A DNA stretch of 64,000 bases from Saliniramus sp050485405 (GTDB lineage: Bacteria > Pseudomonadota > Alphaproteobacteria > Rhizobiales > Beijerinckiaceae), in assembly GCA_050485405.1 (NCBI GenBank), contig JBJHBI010000016.1, positions 4,282 to 68,281 of the forward strand, written 5' to 3'. The first letter of the stretch is position 1. The number at the start of each line of letters is the position of its first letter. This document shows positions 27,545 to 37,266 of this stretch, in pieces. Made by a program: the position numbers and the translations under genes. Under the pieces are notes generated by a model. The model worked only from the letters and a program-made list of their open reading frames with translations, had not been told where the DNA came from and made no database searches.

Positions 27545-28966
27545 GTGCGCGGCTTTCTCGACAGTCCCGCCAAGCTCCTGCGCACGACGGCCTTCAAGCT
27601 CTCGGCCTTCTATCTCGTGATGTTCGCGGTGACGATCTTCTTCACCCTGGGCTACGTCACCTGGAACGCGCAGCGTCTCGTCAACCAGCAGATGCTCTCC
27701 ACGATCGAGGCGGAAATCACCGGTCTCGCCGAGCAGTTCGAGCGGGGCGGGCTGCCGCAACTGGTGCGTACCGTCAACCGGCGCTCGCGCAGCCCCTCGG
27801 CCTCCCTCTACCTGATCACGACCCGTACCGGGCGCCCCGTCGCCGGCAATGTCGAGGCGCTCTCGCCGCGGCTGATGGCGGAGCCCGGAGAACATCGCAT
27901 CAGTTACGAGCGGGTGCGTGGAGACGACGATGTGCAGATCCATCCGGCATTGGTGCGGGTCTATCATCTGCCCGGCGGTAACCGGCTGCTGGTGGGGCGC
28001 GACATCGAAGAGAACGAACGCATGCGCGACGTGGTGCGGCGCGCTTTCGTCTGGTCGCTGTTCTGGGTGTTTCTCTTCGGTGGCGTCGGCGGCTGGATCG
28101 TCGCCAAGCGCCTGCTCGGGCGCGTCGAGGCGATGACGCTCACCACCCGTTCGATCATGGCCGGCGATCTCGGTGGACGCCTCGCCATCGCCGGCACCGG
28201 TGACGAGATCGACCGGCTGGCCGAGAGCCTCAACACCATGCTGGGGCGGATCGAGGAGCTGATGGCGGGGATGCGGCAGGTCTCCGACAACATCGCCCAT
28301 GATCTCAAGACCCCGCTCACCCGCCTGCGCAACCGCGCCGACGACGCCCTGCGCGAGGCGCGCACGCCGGAAGAACTGCGCGCCGCGCTCGAAGGCGCGA
28401 TCGAGGAGAGCGACAACCTGATCCGCGTGTTCAACGCGCTCCTGATGATCGCGCGGCTCGAAGCCGGCAATGCCGAGGAACTCGTGCGCGATTTCGACGC
28501 GGCGGCGATCGTCACCGACGTCGCCGAACTCTACGACGCGGTCGCGGAGGAAGCCGGCATGCGGCTCGAAGCCGAGATCGCGCCGGACCTGCCCGTGCGC
28601 GGCTCACCGGAATTGCTCGCGCAGGCGCTGAGCAATCTCATCGACAACGCCCTCAAATACGCCGCACCGGAGGCCGATAATGATGCACGCAAGGCCATCC
28701 GCCTCACGGCCCGGCGGGTGGGCGAGCGCGTGCAGGTCAGTCTGCGCGATCACGGCCCGGGGATCCCGCAAGACGCACGCGAGCGGGTCGTCCGGCGTTT
28801 CGTGCGCCTCGAGGATTCGCGCAACCGCCCCGGCTTCGGCCTCGGCCTCTCCCTCGTCACGGCGATAGCCCACCTCCACGGCGGGTCGCTGCGCCTCGAA
28901 GACGGCGCACCCGGCCTCGTCGCGATTCTGGACCTGCCGGCGGCAAAGCCGGGCGAAACACGTTGA
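27545..28966 (+). CDS. Sensor histidine kinase
   Basis: Membrane sensor kinase partner of the OmpR-type regulator, 473 residues starting at GTG 27545 directly after the regulator's stop. Layout: membrane helix 1 (about 18-42), a periplasmic sensor region of about 120 residues, membrane helix 2 (about 165-188), HAMP (about 188-242), and HisKA with the phospho-His in DNIAHDLKTPLTRL (about residue 254). A GHKL ATPase follows with N-box NLIDNALKYA (about 364), G1 GPGIP and G2 GFGLGLSLV (about 431). The ligand is unknown. Confidence 0.93.
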   Translation: MRGFLDSPAKLLRTTAFKLSAFYLVMFAVTIFFTLGYVTWNAQRLVNQQMLSTIEAEITGLAEQFERGGLPQLVRTVNRRSRSPSASLYLITTRTGRPVAGNVEALSPRLMAEPGEHRISYERVRGDDDVQIHPALVRVYHLPGGNRLLVGRDIEENERMRDVVRRAFVWSLFWVFLFGGVGGWIVAKRLLGRVEAMTLTTRSIMAGDLGGRLAIAGTGDEIDRLAESLNTMLGRIEELMAGMRQVSDNIAHDLKTPLTRLRNRADDALREARTPEELRAALEGAIEESDNLIRVFNALLMIARLEAGNAEELVRDFDAAAIVTDVAELYDAVAEEAGMRLEAEIAPDLPVRGSPELLAQALSNLIDNALKYAAPEADNDARKAIRLTARRVGERVQVSLRDHGPGIPQDARERVVRRFVRLEDSRNRPGFGLGLSLVTAIAHLHGGSLRLEDGAPGLVAILDLPAAKPGETR

Positions 28967-29033
28967 TGCGGACATCGGACGGTGACGTCGCCGCAGCCCT
29001 TGCCATGACGAGATCGAACCGGGAGACCCGACC

Positions 29034-29519
29034 ATGTCGACCACCGACGCAAAACGCCCGCTCACGCCCTCCGACAGGCGGATCCTGCGCGTGATCCAGG
29101 ATGAGGGACGGATCACCAATGCGGCGCTCGCGGAGAAGGTGGGGCTCGCCGCTTCGCCGTGTCTGCGGCGCCTCAAGGCGCTGGAGGAAGACGGGATCGT
29201 CGCGGGCTATCGCGCCGTGCTCGACCGCAAGGCGCTGGGTTTCGCGATCGAGGCCTTCGTGCTGGTCAAGCTCGAGCAATCCGAGCCCGGCTGGCGCACG
29301 CGGCTGATCGAGCGGCTCAACGCTTTCGAGGAAGTGCTCGCCTGCTATGCCATGGCCGGCGAGATCGATCTACTGATCCACGTGGTCGCGCCCGACATGG
29401 ACGCGTTCGGCGAGTTCAGCATGAACCGGCTCCTCACGCTGCCCGGCGTCGCCGATGTGCGCTCGAGCTTCGTCCTCGCGGCGATCACACCGCCGCGAGG
29501 CCTGCCGATTCCCGATTGA
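29034..29519 (+). CDS. Lrp/AsnC family transcriptional regulator
   Basis: Feast/famine-type regulator of 161 residues with an N-terminal HTH (about 14-62; RITNAALAEKVGLAASPCLRRLKALE) and a C-terminal RAM effector domain (about 75-150) typical of amino-acid-responsive Lrp proteins. The conserved CYAMAGEIDLLIHVV strand is present. It starts 67 bases after the histidine kinase gene and converges on the GNAT-nitrilase gene. The target operon is not evident. Confidence 0.92.
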   Translation: MSTTDAKRPLTPSDRRILRVIQDEGRITNAALAEKVGLAASPCLRRLKALEEDGIVAGYRAVLDRKALGFAIEAFVLVKLEQSEPGWRTRLIERLNAFEEVLACYAMAGEIDLLIHVVAPDMDAFGEFSMNRLLTLPGVADVRSSFVLAAITPPRGLPIPD

Positions 29520-29534
29520 CGCGAGGAGCCCGCG

Positions 29535-31145
29535 TCACGGGTTGCGGGTCTTTTCCTTGCGCCACTGCACCGAATAGAGATCGAAGCGACGGTCGCGCAG
29601 GTTCTGCACCGTCCCGGTCATGCGGGCCTGGCGCAGGGTGTCGAGATTGAGATCGGCGATGGCGACCATCTCGACATTGGGCGTCGTATCCGCCGCGATG
29701 CCGTCCCGGTCGAAGGGGAAGTCGCAGGGCGTGACGATGCAGCTCTGGGCGTACTGGATATCCATGTTGGGCACGCCGGGCAGATTGCCGACATTGCCCG
29801 CGAGCGCGACATAGACCTGGTTCTCCACCGCCCGCGCCTGACAGCAATAGCGCACCCGCAGATAGCTCTTGCGCTCATCGGTGCAGAACGGGACGAACAG
29901 GATCTGCGCGCCCTGATCGACCAGATGCCGGGCGAGCTCGGGGAATTCCGAATCGTAGCAGATCATCACCCCGATCGGCCCGCAATCGGTCTCGATCGTA
30001 CCGACGTCGTCGGCCCCGACGATCGACCACCAATAGGCCTCGTTCGGCGTGGGGTGGATCTTGGCCTGGGCGTGGATCGAGCCGTCGCGCAGGCAGACGT
30101 AACACACGTTGACGATGTCGCCGTCCTCGTCGAGCGTGGGATGCGAACCGCCGATGATGTTGATGTTGTAATGCACCGCGAGCCGCGAGAGCAGCTCCTT
30201 CAGCCGGTCGGTGTATTTCGTCAGCGTGGCGATGGCCTGATCGGGCGGGATCGGCTCGTTCTCGATCGAGAGCAGCTGCAGCGTGAACAGCTCGGGGAAG
30301 ACCGCGAAATCGGATTTGTAATCGGCGACGACGTCGACGAAATATTCGACGTTCTCGGCGAATTCCTCGAAGGAGCGCACGCGCCGCTGCTGATACTGGA
30401 TACAGGCGACGCGCACCGTATGGGCGAGGCGTCCGCGCTGGGTCTTCGTCTTGGTGCGCCCGGCCTGCGCCTCGACGACGGCGGGGTTCCACCAGACGAG
30501 ATGCACGGCGTGGCCCATGCTCTCCTTGTCGCCGGGCAGGTAGTTGCGCAGGATGCCGATCGGCTCGAATCCGTTGCGCATCTGGAAGGAGACGACCCGA
30601 TCGCGCAGGGTCTGTTCCTTGACCTGTTCGAGGAAATCCTCGGGGCTCTCGACTTCCTTGCGGCGGACTTTTTGGGCGAGGCTGGGCATGCGCCCGGCAA
30701 AGACGATGCCCTTGAGCTGGTAATCCTGCGCGACCCGCTTGCGCTCGTTATAGAGGCGCTGGCCGATGCGCAGCCCCCGGAAGCGCGGATCGACCATCAC
30801 CTCCATGCCGTAGAGCATGTCGCCTTCCTCGTCGTGGCGGGAGGCGTAGCCGTTGCCGGTGATCGTCACCCAGTCATGCGGCTTGAGCGCGGTCTTCTCG
30901 TCGATCAGGAAGGTGGCGGCGAAGCCGACGAGGTTGTCGTCGTAGATGGCGACGAACTGGCCCTCGGGAAAGTTCTGGATCTGGCCGCGCAACTGCGCCT
31001 GCGAATAGACCTGCATGTCGGGATAGGCGCGCCGGCACAGGGCCTGGATCGCGCGCACGTCCTTGATCTTGGCCTGCCGGACCTCGAGGCGCGGCTTGGT
31101 CTCCTTGGACTTTTCGGGCTTCGTGCGCGCAGGAGTCTTCGCCAT
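29535..31145 (-). CDS. GNAT acetyltransferase-nitrilase superfamily fusion protein
   Basis: Two-domain cytoplasmic protein of about 536 residues. The N-terminal part (about 22-220) is a GNAT fold with FVAIYDDNLVGFAATF and the acetyl-CoA loop VDPRFRGLRIGQRLYNERK. The C-terminal part (about 245-520) is a carbon-nitrogen hydrolase with the complete Glu-Lys-Cys triad: Glu in FAVFPELFTLQLL, Lys in HAQAKIHPTPNE, Cys in GVMICYDSEFPELARHL. Proteins with this fusion occur in many bacteria but their reaction is not established. One option is amide release coupled to acyl transfer. The start at 31145 is favoured by an AAGGA about 11 bases upstream; an ATG at 31157 has its purine run abutting the codon. 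Confidence 0.88.
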   Translation of the reverse strand: MAKTPARTKPEKSKETKPRLEVRQAKIKDVRAIQALCRRAYPDMQVYSQAQLRGQIQNFPEGQFVAIYDDNLVGFAATFLIDEKTALKPHDWVTITGNGYASRHDEEGDMLYGMEVMVDPRFRGLRIGQRLYNERKRVAQDYQLKGIVFAGRMPSLAQKVRRKEVESPEDFLEQVKEQTLRDRVVSFQMRNGFEPIGILRNYLPGDKESMGHAVHLVWWNPAVVEAQAGRTKTKTQRGRLAHTVRVACIQYQQRRVRSFEEFAENVEYFVDVVADYKSDFAVFPELFTLQLLSIENEPIPPDQAIATLTKYTDRLKELLSRLAVHYNINIIGGSHPTLDEDGDIVNVCYVCLRDGSIHAQAKIHPTPNEAYWWSIVGADDVGTIETDCGPIGVMICYDSEFPELARHLVDQGAQILFVPFCTDERKSYLRVRYCCQARAVENQVYVALAGNVGNLPGVPNMDIQYAQSCIVTPCDFPFDRDGIAADTTPNVEMVAIADLNLDTLRQARMTGTVQNLRDRRFDLYSVQWRKEKTRNP

Positions 31146-31244
31146 CTGTCTCGTCATCCTTTTCGAATTGGGTCGCGATACGGGGAGTGTATCACACGGG
31201 TCAAGCTTAACGTTTCTGACGCCGATTCGTTCGTCATCGGGCAC

Positions 31245-33020
31245 TCACAGCGGCCAGACGGTGAGAATCATCGGCACGGCGACGATGATGATGATGATCT
31301 GCAAGGGCATGCCGAGGCGCCAGTAATCGCCGAAACGGAATCCTCCCGGCCCCAGGATGAGCGTGTTGTTCTGGTGCCCGATCGGCGTCAGGAAAGCGCA
31401 GGAAGCCCCCACCGCGACGGCCATGAGCAGAGGATCGGGGCTCACATTCAGCGTCTCCGCCGCCCCGAGCGCCACCGGCGCCATCACCGCAGCCGTAGCG
31501 GCGTTGTTCATGAAATCCGTAATCCACATGGTGAGGATCAGCATCACCACCACGGCGAAGACCGCGTTTCCGCCGCCCAGATCCTCGAAGAGCAACCCGG
31601 CCACCGCGGCGGCGGCACCCGTCATCTGCACCGCCCCCGCGACGGGTATGAGCGCGCCGAGCAGCACGATCACCGACCAGTCGATCGATTCGTAGACCCG
31701 CCGCACCGGCACGATGTCGAGGACCACATAGGCGAGCGCCGCCATCGCGAAGGCGACCTCGACCCGCAGCAACCCGGTGGCCGTCGCAGCCACCGCCGCG
31801 AGCATCAGGAGCCCCGCGAGCAGGCCCTCGCGCTTGCCCGGGAAGTGAAGCGCGCGCTCGGCCAGGGGAACGCATTCGTATTGCGTGACGAATTCGTTCA
31901 GCGTCTCGGTCGGCCCTTGGAGCAGGAGCACGTCGCCCGGCGAGAGCCGCGTGCTGCGCAGCCGCGTCAGCGACCGCCGTCCCTGCCGGGAGATCGCCAG
32001 CAGATTGATGCCGAGACGCCGGCGCAGGCGCAGATGCTGGGCGGTGCGACCGGCGAGCGGTGAACCGGGGCGCACGGCCACTTCGAGCAACACTGTGCGC
32101 CCGGCGGTGACGACCTTGGGCATCGCATCCGTACGGTCCTCCTCGAGCTTCAGGCCGAGCTTCGTGAGGGCGCCGCCGAGCGCCTTCGAATCGGCCTCGA
32201 TCACGAGGATGTCGCCGGCCTCGACGACATGCTCGGGATGGGGCGCGGGTATCCGCGTCTGATCGCGCACCAGCCCGACGACCTGCGCATCGACCTGTTC
32301 GAGCTGGATCTCGACCTCGCGCAGGCTCATGCCGACGGCGGAGGCCGCGTCGGTCACGCGCGCCTCGGTCAGATAGGCGCCGATGTTGAAATCGGGAGCG
32401 GTGGCGCGGCCGCGCTGCGGCACGAGGAACCGCGCGGCGATCACGATGAAGGTGATCCCCGCGACCGCGACGGCGATGCCGACCGGGGCGAAATCGAACA
32501 TGCCGAATGCCGGCAGATCCTCGTAGGTGCGGAAGGTCGCGACGATCAGGTTGGGCGGCGTGCCGATCAACGTCGTCATCCCGCCGAGAATGGAGGCGAA
32601 GGAGAGCGGCATCAGCATCTGGCCCGGCGCGATGTCGAGCCGGCGCGCCGCATCGAGGGCGATCGGCATCAGGAGCGCGAGCGCGCCGATATTGTTCATG
32701 AAGGCCGAGAAGAACGCAGCCATCACGCACAAGCCGACCATCACCATGCCCGGCCCTGCATCCGGGGGCATCGCCTTGTGCGCGATCCAGTCGACGGCAC
32801 CGCTCGTCGACAAACCACGGCTGAGGATCAGGACGCAGGCGACGGTGATCACCGCCGGATGGCCGAACCCGGCAAAGGCGGCCTCGCCCGGCACCAGACC
32901 GAGCAGGATGCAGGCGAGCAAAGCTGCGAGCGCGACGAGATCGTGCCGCCATCGCCCCCAGATGAAGACGGCCATCGCCACGGCGATGACAGCCAGAATC
33001 AGCCATTGCTGCCCCGTCAT
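31245..33020 (-). CDS. SLC13 family permease with two RCK-C (TrkA-C) domains
   Basis: Ion-coupled anion transporter of 591 residues of the DASS/ArsB-like fold. The N-terminal helices (1-195) include the SAFMNNIGALALLMP re-entrant motif and GTPPNLIVATF. A central cytoplasmic segment (about 215-380) contains two TrkA-C regulatory domains, and the C-terminal helices (about 395-590) hold the second motif TDFMNNAATAAVMAP and LTPIGHQNNTLILGPGG. Such double-RCK-C proteins transport sulfate, di- or tricarboxylates, or similar anions. The substrate cannot be chosen here. It sits about 100 bases upstream of the GNAT-nitrilase gene on the same strand. Confidence 0.9.
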   Translation of the reverse strand: MTGQQWLILAVIAVAMAVFIWGRWRHDLVALAALLACILLGLVPGEAAFAGFGHPAVITVACVLILSRGLSTSGAVDWIAHKAMPPDAGPGMVMVGLCVMAAFFSAFMNNIGALALLMPIALDAARRLDIAPGQMLMPLSFASILGGMTTLIGTPPNLIVATFRTYEDLPAFGMFDFAPVGIAVAVAGITFIVIAARFLVPQRGRATAPDFNIGAYLTEARVTDAASAVGMSLREVEIQLEQVDAQVVGLVRDQTRIPAPHPEHVVEAGDILVIEADSKALGGALTKLGLKLEEDRTDAMPKVVTAGRTVLLEVAVRPGSPLAGRTAQHLRLRRRLGINLLAISRQGRRSLTRLRSTRLSPGDVLLLQGPTETLNEFVTQYECVPLAERALHFPGKREGLLAGLLMLAAVAATATGLLRVEVAFAMAALAYVVLDIVPVRRVYESIDWSVIVLLGALIPVAGAVQMTGAAAAVAGLLFEDLGGGNAVFAVVVMLILTMWITDFMNNAATAAVMAPVALGAAETLNVSPDPLLMAVAVGASCAFLTPIGHQNNTLILGPGGFRFGDYWRLGMPLQIIIIIVAVPMILTVWPL

Positions 33021-33233
33021 GACACGATCCTACCGTGACAATCCGGAATTGCTGCAAGCAATCGTCGCAACAAGCTTGTTTCGCAAAGGGTCCGACCTCG
33101 CATCCGCTGCGTCGCGGACAGTCTTAGCAGCGAGTGCGGGGACCTGTCTTCCCGAAATCCGGAGCAGCTTGCCTTCTTTTCAGGCAGCGCGCGGTCCCGC
33201 CCCGAGGCTCCCCGCCCGAGACTTCCCGCCAAC

Positions 33234-33259
33234 GAAGAAAAGCCCCGCCGGAGCGGGGC
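33234..33259 (-). terminator. Intrinsic terminator of the chemoreceptor gene
   Basis: On the minus strand a 7-bp GC stem (GCCCCGC with GCGGGGC, 33242-33259) with a 4-base loop is followed by TTTTCTTC. It starts about 43 bases beyond the chemoreceptor stop codon. Confidence 0.8.
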
Positions 33260-33302
33260 TGATCTGCCGTATCGGGCGAAGCGGGTTTCTCCCGCAGCCG
33301 GT

Positions 33303-34988
33303 TCAGGCCGCGACGCGGGCGAGGAAGTGATCCACCGTCTCGCGCATGCGGCGGGCCTCCGCGGCGACTTCGCCCGACGCACCGTTGACGTCGGCGACCG
33401 CCTGCTCCGTCTGTGAGACCCCCTGCTCGACCTCACCGAGATCGGAGGCGACTTCCATGGTCGAAGCATTCGCGCCAGCCACGCTGCTCGCGATTTCCCC
33501 CACGGCCACCGCCTGTTGCTCGATGGAGCTCGCCACGGCACCGGCGAAGGCCTCGATCCCCGTCATGCGCTCGGCGATCCCGTCGATCTCGCCGACCATG
33601 CGATCGGTCGCCGCGAGGATGGCCTGGACCTGGTCCACGATGCGGTCCGTGGCGGAAGCCGTCTGCCCCGCGAGCGCCTTGACCTCGGAAGCGACGACGG
33701 CGAAACCCTTGCCGGCCTCACCGGCGCGCGCCGCCTCGATCGTGGCGTTGAGGGCGAGCAGGTTGGTCTGCTCGGCGATATCCTGGATGAGCTTGACCAC
33801 TTCCTGGATGTTCGCCGCCGTACCGGCGAGATCCTTCATGCCCGTGGCGGTTTCGCGCGAGGCGCCCGCCGCACCGACGATATCGCCGCGAATCTTGACG
33901 ACCTGGCTCTCGACCTCGTTGATCGCCGCACTCATCTCCTCGGTGGCCTGCGCCGCATTGCCCACGGCGGAGGACGCCGCGTTGGACGAACCCGCGGCGC
34001 TGCGGGTCTTGCTGGCCGTCGCCGCGGCGACGTCCGACAGGGTCGCGGAGACCGCGTCGAGGCGGCCGGCATTGCTTTCGAAGGATGCGAGCGCCGCCGT
34101 CACGTCGGCCCGGAAGCCGGCGATTGCCTCGTCGACCGATTGCTGACGCTGCGCCTTCTCTTCCTCGTCGCGGGCGCGCTGTGCCTGGAGCGTTTCGCGA
34201 TCGGCGAGATTCTCGCGGAAGACTTTCAGCGCATTGGCGATCGCACCGATCTCGTCGCGCCGCCCCTGCCCCGGAATTTCGGTATCGAGCCGGCCTTCCG
34301 ACAGGCCGACCACCGCTCCCGTGATGGGACGCAGCGGCGCCATCATCCGCGCGAGCGCGAACCACAATACGAGGGCGACACCGCCCAGCACTGCGAGCCC
34401 GCCGGCGATGATCGCCCCGGTTTCAGCCGCGACCCGGGTAGCGAGGCGCGCACGCGAGAACTCCATCGCCACATAACCGACGAGCCGCTGATCCGCACCG
34501 ATATGCAGCGCCCGGATCTGCAGGATGCTGTTGCCGCGATCGATCGTATGGACCGGATTGTCAGCGACGAAGTCGAAGGGCATCTCGCCGATCACCGCCT
34601 CGATCACCTGCGGATTGAAATCCGAGCTGCGCTCGCCGTCCGAGCCGATGCTGGTGAGCGGGAAGAAGTCGTTGGCCACGAGCCCGTGCATGAAGTCGGG
34701 ATCGCGCGATACGGAGGCGAGCATGTTGCTGAGCGTCGTCGTATCGTTGCCCATGACCAGGATCGGGGCGGCATTGGCGATCATCGCCGTCAGATCATCC
34801 GTCTTGTGGACGAATTCCGATCTTGCCGTCTGCGAATTGTAGATCGTCAGCCCCGCGATCGCCGCACTCAACGTCACCGCCACGACCGCCACCGCGACGA
34901 GTACGATCCGAATGCTGAGGGAGTTGAAAAGATTCTTCACTTTCGAGAGCATGGATGCCGCTTTCCTAGCCGGAGTTGCGTCATTCAT
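33303..34988 (-). CDS. Methyl-accepting chemotaxis protein
   Basis: Transmembrane chemoreceptor of 561 residues. Helix 1 at about 26-50, a periplasmic sensor of about 135 residues (51-185), helix 2 at about 190-213 (GAIIAGGLAVLGGVALVLWFA), HAMP at about 214-268, and a signalling coiled coil to the C terminus. The hairpin tip reads AEQTNLLALNATIEAARAGE followed by GKGFAVVASEVKALA. No CheR-binding pentapeptide is visible at the C terminus. No che genes are near, so it must report to a chemotaxis array encoded elsewhere. It has its own terminator and is divergent from the nitronate monooxygenase gene. Confidence 0.93.
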   Translation of the reverse strand: MNDATPARKAASMLSKVKNLFNSLSIRIVLVAVAVVAVTLSAAIAGLTIYNSQTARSEFVHKTDDLTAMIANAAPILVMGNDTTTLSNMLASVSRDPDFMHGLVANDFFPLTSIGSDGERSSDFNPQVIEAVIGEMPFDFVADNPVHTIDRGNSILQIRALHIGADQRLVGYVAMEFSRARLATRVAAETGAIIAGGLAVLGGVALVLWFALARMMAPLRPITGAVVGLSEGRLDTEIPGQGRRDEIGAIANALKVFRENLADRETLQAQRARDEEEKAQRQQSVDEAIAGFRADVTAALASFESNAGRLDAVSATLSDVAAATASKTRSAAGSSNAASSAVGNAAQATEEMSAAINEVESQVVKIRGDIVGAAGASRETATGMKDLAGTAANIQEVVKLIQDIAEQTNLLALNATIEAARAGEAGKGFAVVASEVKALAGQTASATDRIVDQVQAILAATDRMVGEIDGIAERMTGIEAFAGAVASSIEQQAVAVGEIASSVAGANASTMEVASDLGEVEQGVSQTEQAVADVNGASGEVAAEARRMRETVDHFLARVAA

Positions 34989-35289
34989 GGGTTATCGCCC
35001 CTTAAATGCCGGTTAATTGCCGTAATTCACGTAGAGGCAACTCTGCAATGTTCCGATTATTTTGCGATTTTTGGTTGTTTTAGAAGCGACAGATACATTC
35101 AAAGACGGCGTAAAAATCGTTCCATCGCCCGAGATTTCCGGTTGCACCGGGCGGGTACATCTTTTTTTGCACTGCACATGCGCAGAATCGCATTCCGCCT
35201 TGCGCGACGCCCTGCGCACTGGTTCTTTCGCCGCGAACCGCTATCTTCGCCGCCCACGACAGACGCATCACGGGACCCGGAAGGGCATC
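34989..35289. other. Divergent promoter region
   Basis: About 300 bases between the divergent chemoreceptor and nitronate monooxygenase genes. The central part (about 35010-35130) is AT-richer and likely holds both promoters; no gene or repeat was recognised. Confidence 0.5.
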
Positions 35290-36318
35290 ATGAACGATCA
35301 GCCGACAGCAGCGACGATGCAGGGAAACGGCGGCTCCTGGAGAGACCGATTCGCCGGACGACTGGGCTTGCCGGTAATCGGCGCACCGATGTTCATCGTC
35401 TCGGGCCCCGAACTCGTGATCGCCCAGTGCAAGGCGGGAATCGTCGGCTCGTTTCCGGCGCTGAACGCGCGCCCAGCAGCCCTGCTCGACGAATGGATCG
35501 CGCAGGTGAAGGAAGCGCTCGCCGCCCATGACGCGGCACATCCCGACACGCCCGCCGCACCCTTCGCCGTGAACCAGATCGTGCACCGCTCCAACGATCG
35601 GCTCGATCACGACATGGCGATCTGCGAGAAGCACGCCGTGCCGATCGTGATCACCTCGCTCGGCGCGCGTCCGGAGGTGAACGAAGCGGTGCACGGCTGG
35701 GGCGGGATCACCTTCCACGACGTGATCAATCTGCGTTTCGCCCGCAAGGCGATCGAGAAGGGCGCCGACGGGCTGATCGCCGTCGCGGCGGGGGCCGGCG
35801 GTCATGCCGGAACGCTCTCACCCTTCGCGCTGATCAGCGAGATCCGCGCCTTCTTCGACGGGCCGCTCGCCCTGTCGGGCGCCATCGCCACCGGCGGCGG
35901 AATCCGCGCGGCGGAGATGATGGGTGCCGATTTCGCCTATATCGGCTCGCCCTTCATCGCCACGCGCGAGGCCAGCGCGGCAGATGCCTACAAGCAGATG
36001 ATCGTGGATTCCTGCGCCGACGACATTCTCTACACCAACTATTTCTCCGGCATTCACGGGAATTACCTCAAGCCCTCGATCCGCGCAGCCGGGCACGATC
36101 CCGACACGCTCGGCGATGCCGATCCCTCGAAGATGAATTTCGGCGCGAGCGGCTCGGGCGGCGACAAGAAGGTCTGGCGCGACGTCTGGGGTTCGGGCCA
36201 GGGCATCGGCGCGGTGACGGCGGTGGAGAGCGTCGCGGATCGCGTGGCACGCCTTCGCGCGGAATATGAAGGCGCCCTCGCGGCCGAGCGACGCTTCCCC
36301 CTGTGGGGTGCACGATGA
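35290..36318 (+). CDS. Nitronate monooxygenase family protein
   Basis: FMN-dependent TIM-barrel oxidoreductase of 342 residues that oxidises alkyl nitronates such as propionate-3-nitronate. Family features are LGLPVIGAPMFIVSGPELVIA with GIVGSFPALNAR, the phosphate/FMN region KGADGLIAVAAGAGGHAG with the conserved His, and SGAIATGGGIRAAEMMGADFAYIGSPF. A GGAAGGG site lies 6 bases before the ATG at 35290; open sequence upstream is the promoter region. Its stop overlaps the start of the histidine phosphatase gene (ATGA), so they are coupled. Confidence 0.9.
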   Translation: MNDQPTAATMQGNGGSWRDRFAGRLGLPVIGAPMFIVSGPELVIAQCKAGIVGSFPALNARPAALLDEWIAQVKEALAAHDAAHPDTPAAPFAVNQIVHRSNDRLDHDMAICEKHAVPIVITSLGARPEVNEAVHGWGGITFHDVINLRFARKAIEKGADGLIAVAAGAGGHAGTLSPFALISEIRAFFDGPLALSGAIATGGGIRAAEMMGADFAYIGSPFIATREASAADAYKQMIVDSCADDILYTNYFSGIHGNYLKPSIRAAGHDPDTLGDADPSKMNFGASGSGGDKKVWRDVWGSGQGIGAVTAVESVADRVARLRAEYEGALAAERRFPLWGAR

Positions 36319-36959
36319 AGAGCCAGCGCGCGCAGGAAGCGCAGATCACGCGCTGGTGGTGGGTGCGGCACGCACCGGTCGTCGGCGATGGCGGGCGCAT
36401 CTACGGCCAGGCGGATCTCGATTGCGATTGTTCGGATACGGCCCTGTTTTCGGCTTTGGCCGGGATGCTGCCGAAAGATCCCGTCTGGCTCACCTCGAAT
36501 CTGGTGCGGACCCATCAGACTGCGGAGGCGATACGAAGGCAACTTGAGGGCGAGTTCACACCTTCGACGATTATCGATAATTTCGCTGAACAGTTTTTAG
36601 GCGATTGGCAAGGGCAGCCACGTGAGGCTTTCTTCGCCGCGCGGCGCCCTCGGGCGGCCAGCTATTGGTTCGGTCCGGCCGATGAGCGGGCGCCCGGCGG
36701 CGAGAGCTTCGGCGATCTGTGCGAGCGCGTCGAGCCCGCAATAATGGAGCTCAATGACGAGTATTGCGGGCGCGACATCGTCAGCGTTGCCCATGGCGGC
36801 ACCATACGCGCCGCATTGCGGCTCGCTCTCGGGGTCGAGGCACAGACGGCTCTGGCCTTCGCGATCCGGAATTGCTCGGTGACGCGCATCGACCACGTGA
36901 CGCTGGCCGACGAGGCGGGCTGGCGCGTGGCCTTCGTTAACCATTACCCGTTGGCCTGA
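36315..36959 (+). CDS. Histidine phosphatase family protein
   Basis: Phosphoglycerate-mutase-like phosphatase of 214 residues. The catalytic RH pair is at residues 18-19 (WWVRHAPV). The conserved SNLVRTHQTAEAI, the acid in the GEFTPSTIIDNFAEQFLGDWQG loop and the second catalytic His in SVAHGGTIRAAL (about residue 160) are present. The substrate is unknown; alpha-ribazole, sugar and nucleotide phosphates are handled by relatives. The start codon overlaps the previous stop by 4 bases, indicating translational coupling to the nitronate monooxygenase. Confidence 0.88.
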   Translation: MKSQRAQEAQITRWWWVRHAPVVGDGGRIYGQADLDCDCSDTALFSALAGMLPKDPVWLTSNLVRTHQTAEAIRRQLEGEFTPSTIIDNFAEQFLGDWQGQPREAFFAARRPRAASYWFGPADERAPGGESFGDLCERVEPAIMELNDEYCGRDIVSVAHGGTIRAALRLALGVEAQTALAFAIRNCSVTRIDHVTLADEAGWRVAFVNHYPLA

Positions 36960-37266
36960 CCGAGCGGCGCACAAAAGCTGTGCTGCCGTAATTTTCTGCA
37001 ACAATTTCGCGAGCATGCTCGAAAGGTAAGCAAAGCTGTCGCAAAAAGCGCTTGCCATACAAAGCCCTATGGTGGTTGCATAGCGGTGATGGGGCTGCCT
37101 CATATGTGGCAAACACCGCCGGGGCGGTCCTCTCATCGCTTTCCGGCATGCACGGCTGCTGGGCATATCGATCGATGCGTTCAGGGCTGTTCATTCGAGA
37201 AAGTTAATGGCGAAGGGGTGGGTACAAGCCCTTCGCCATCAAAAAATATCCAGAAGGGGATCCTCA
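36960..37266. other. Upstream region of the aap operon
   Basis: About 307 bases without a gene. It contains a perfect 12-base palindrome CGAGCATGCTCG at 37010-37021 and an AT-richer stretch around 36990-37090 that probably contains the aapJ promoter. No leader peptide or riboswitch was recognised. Confidence 0.5.
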
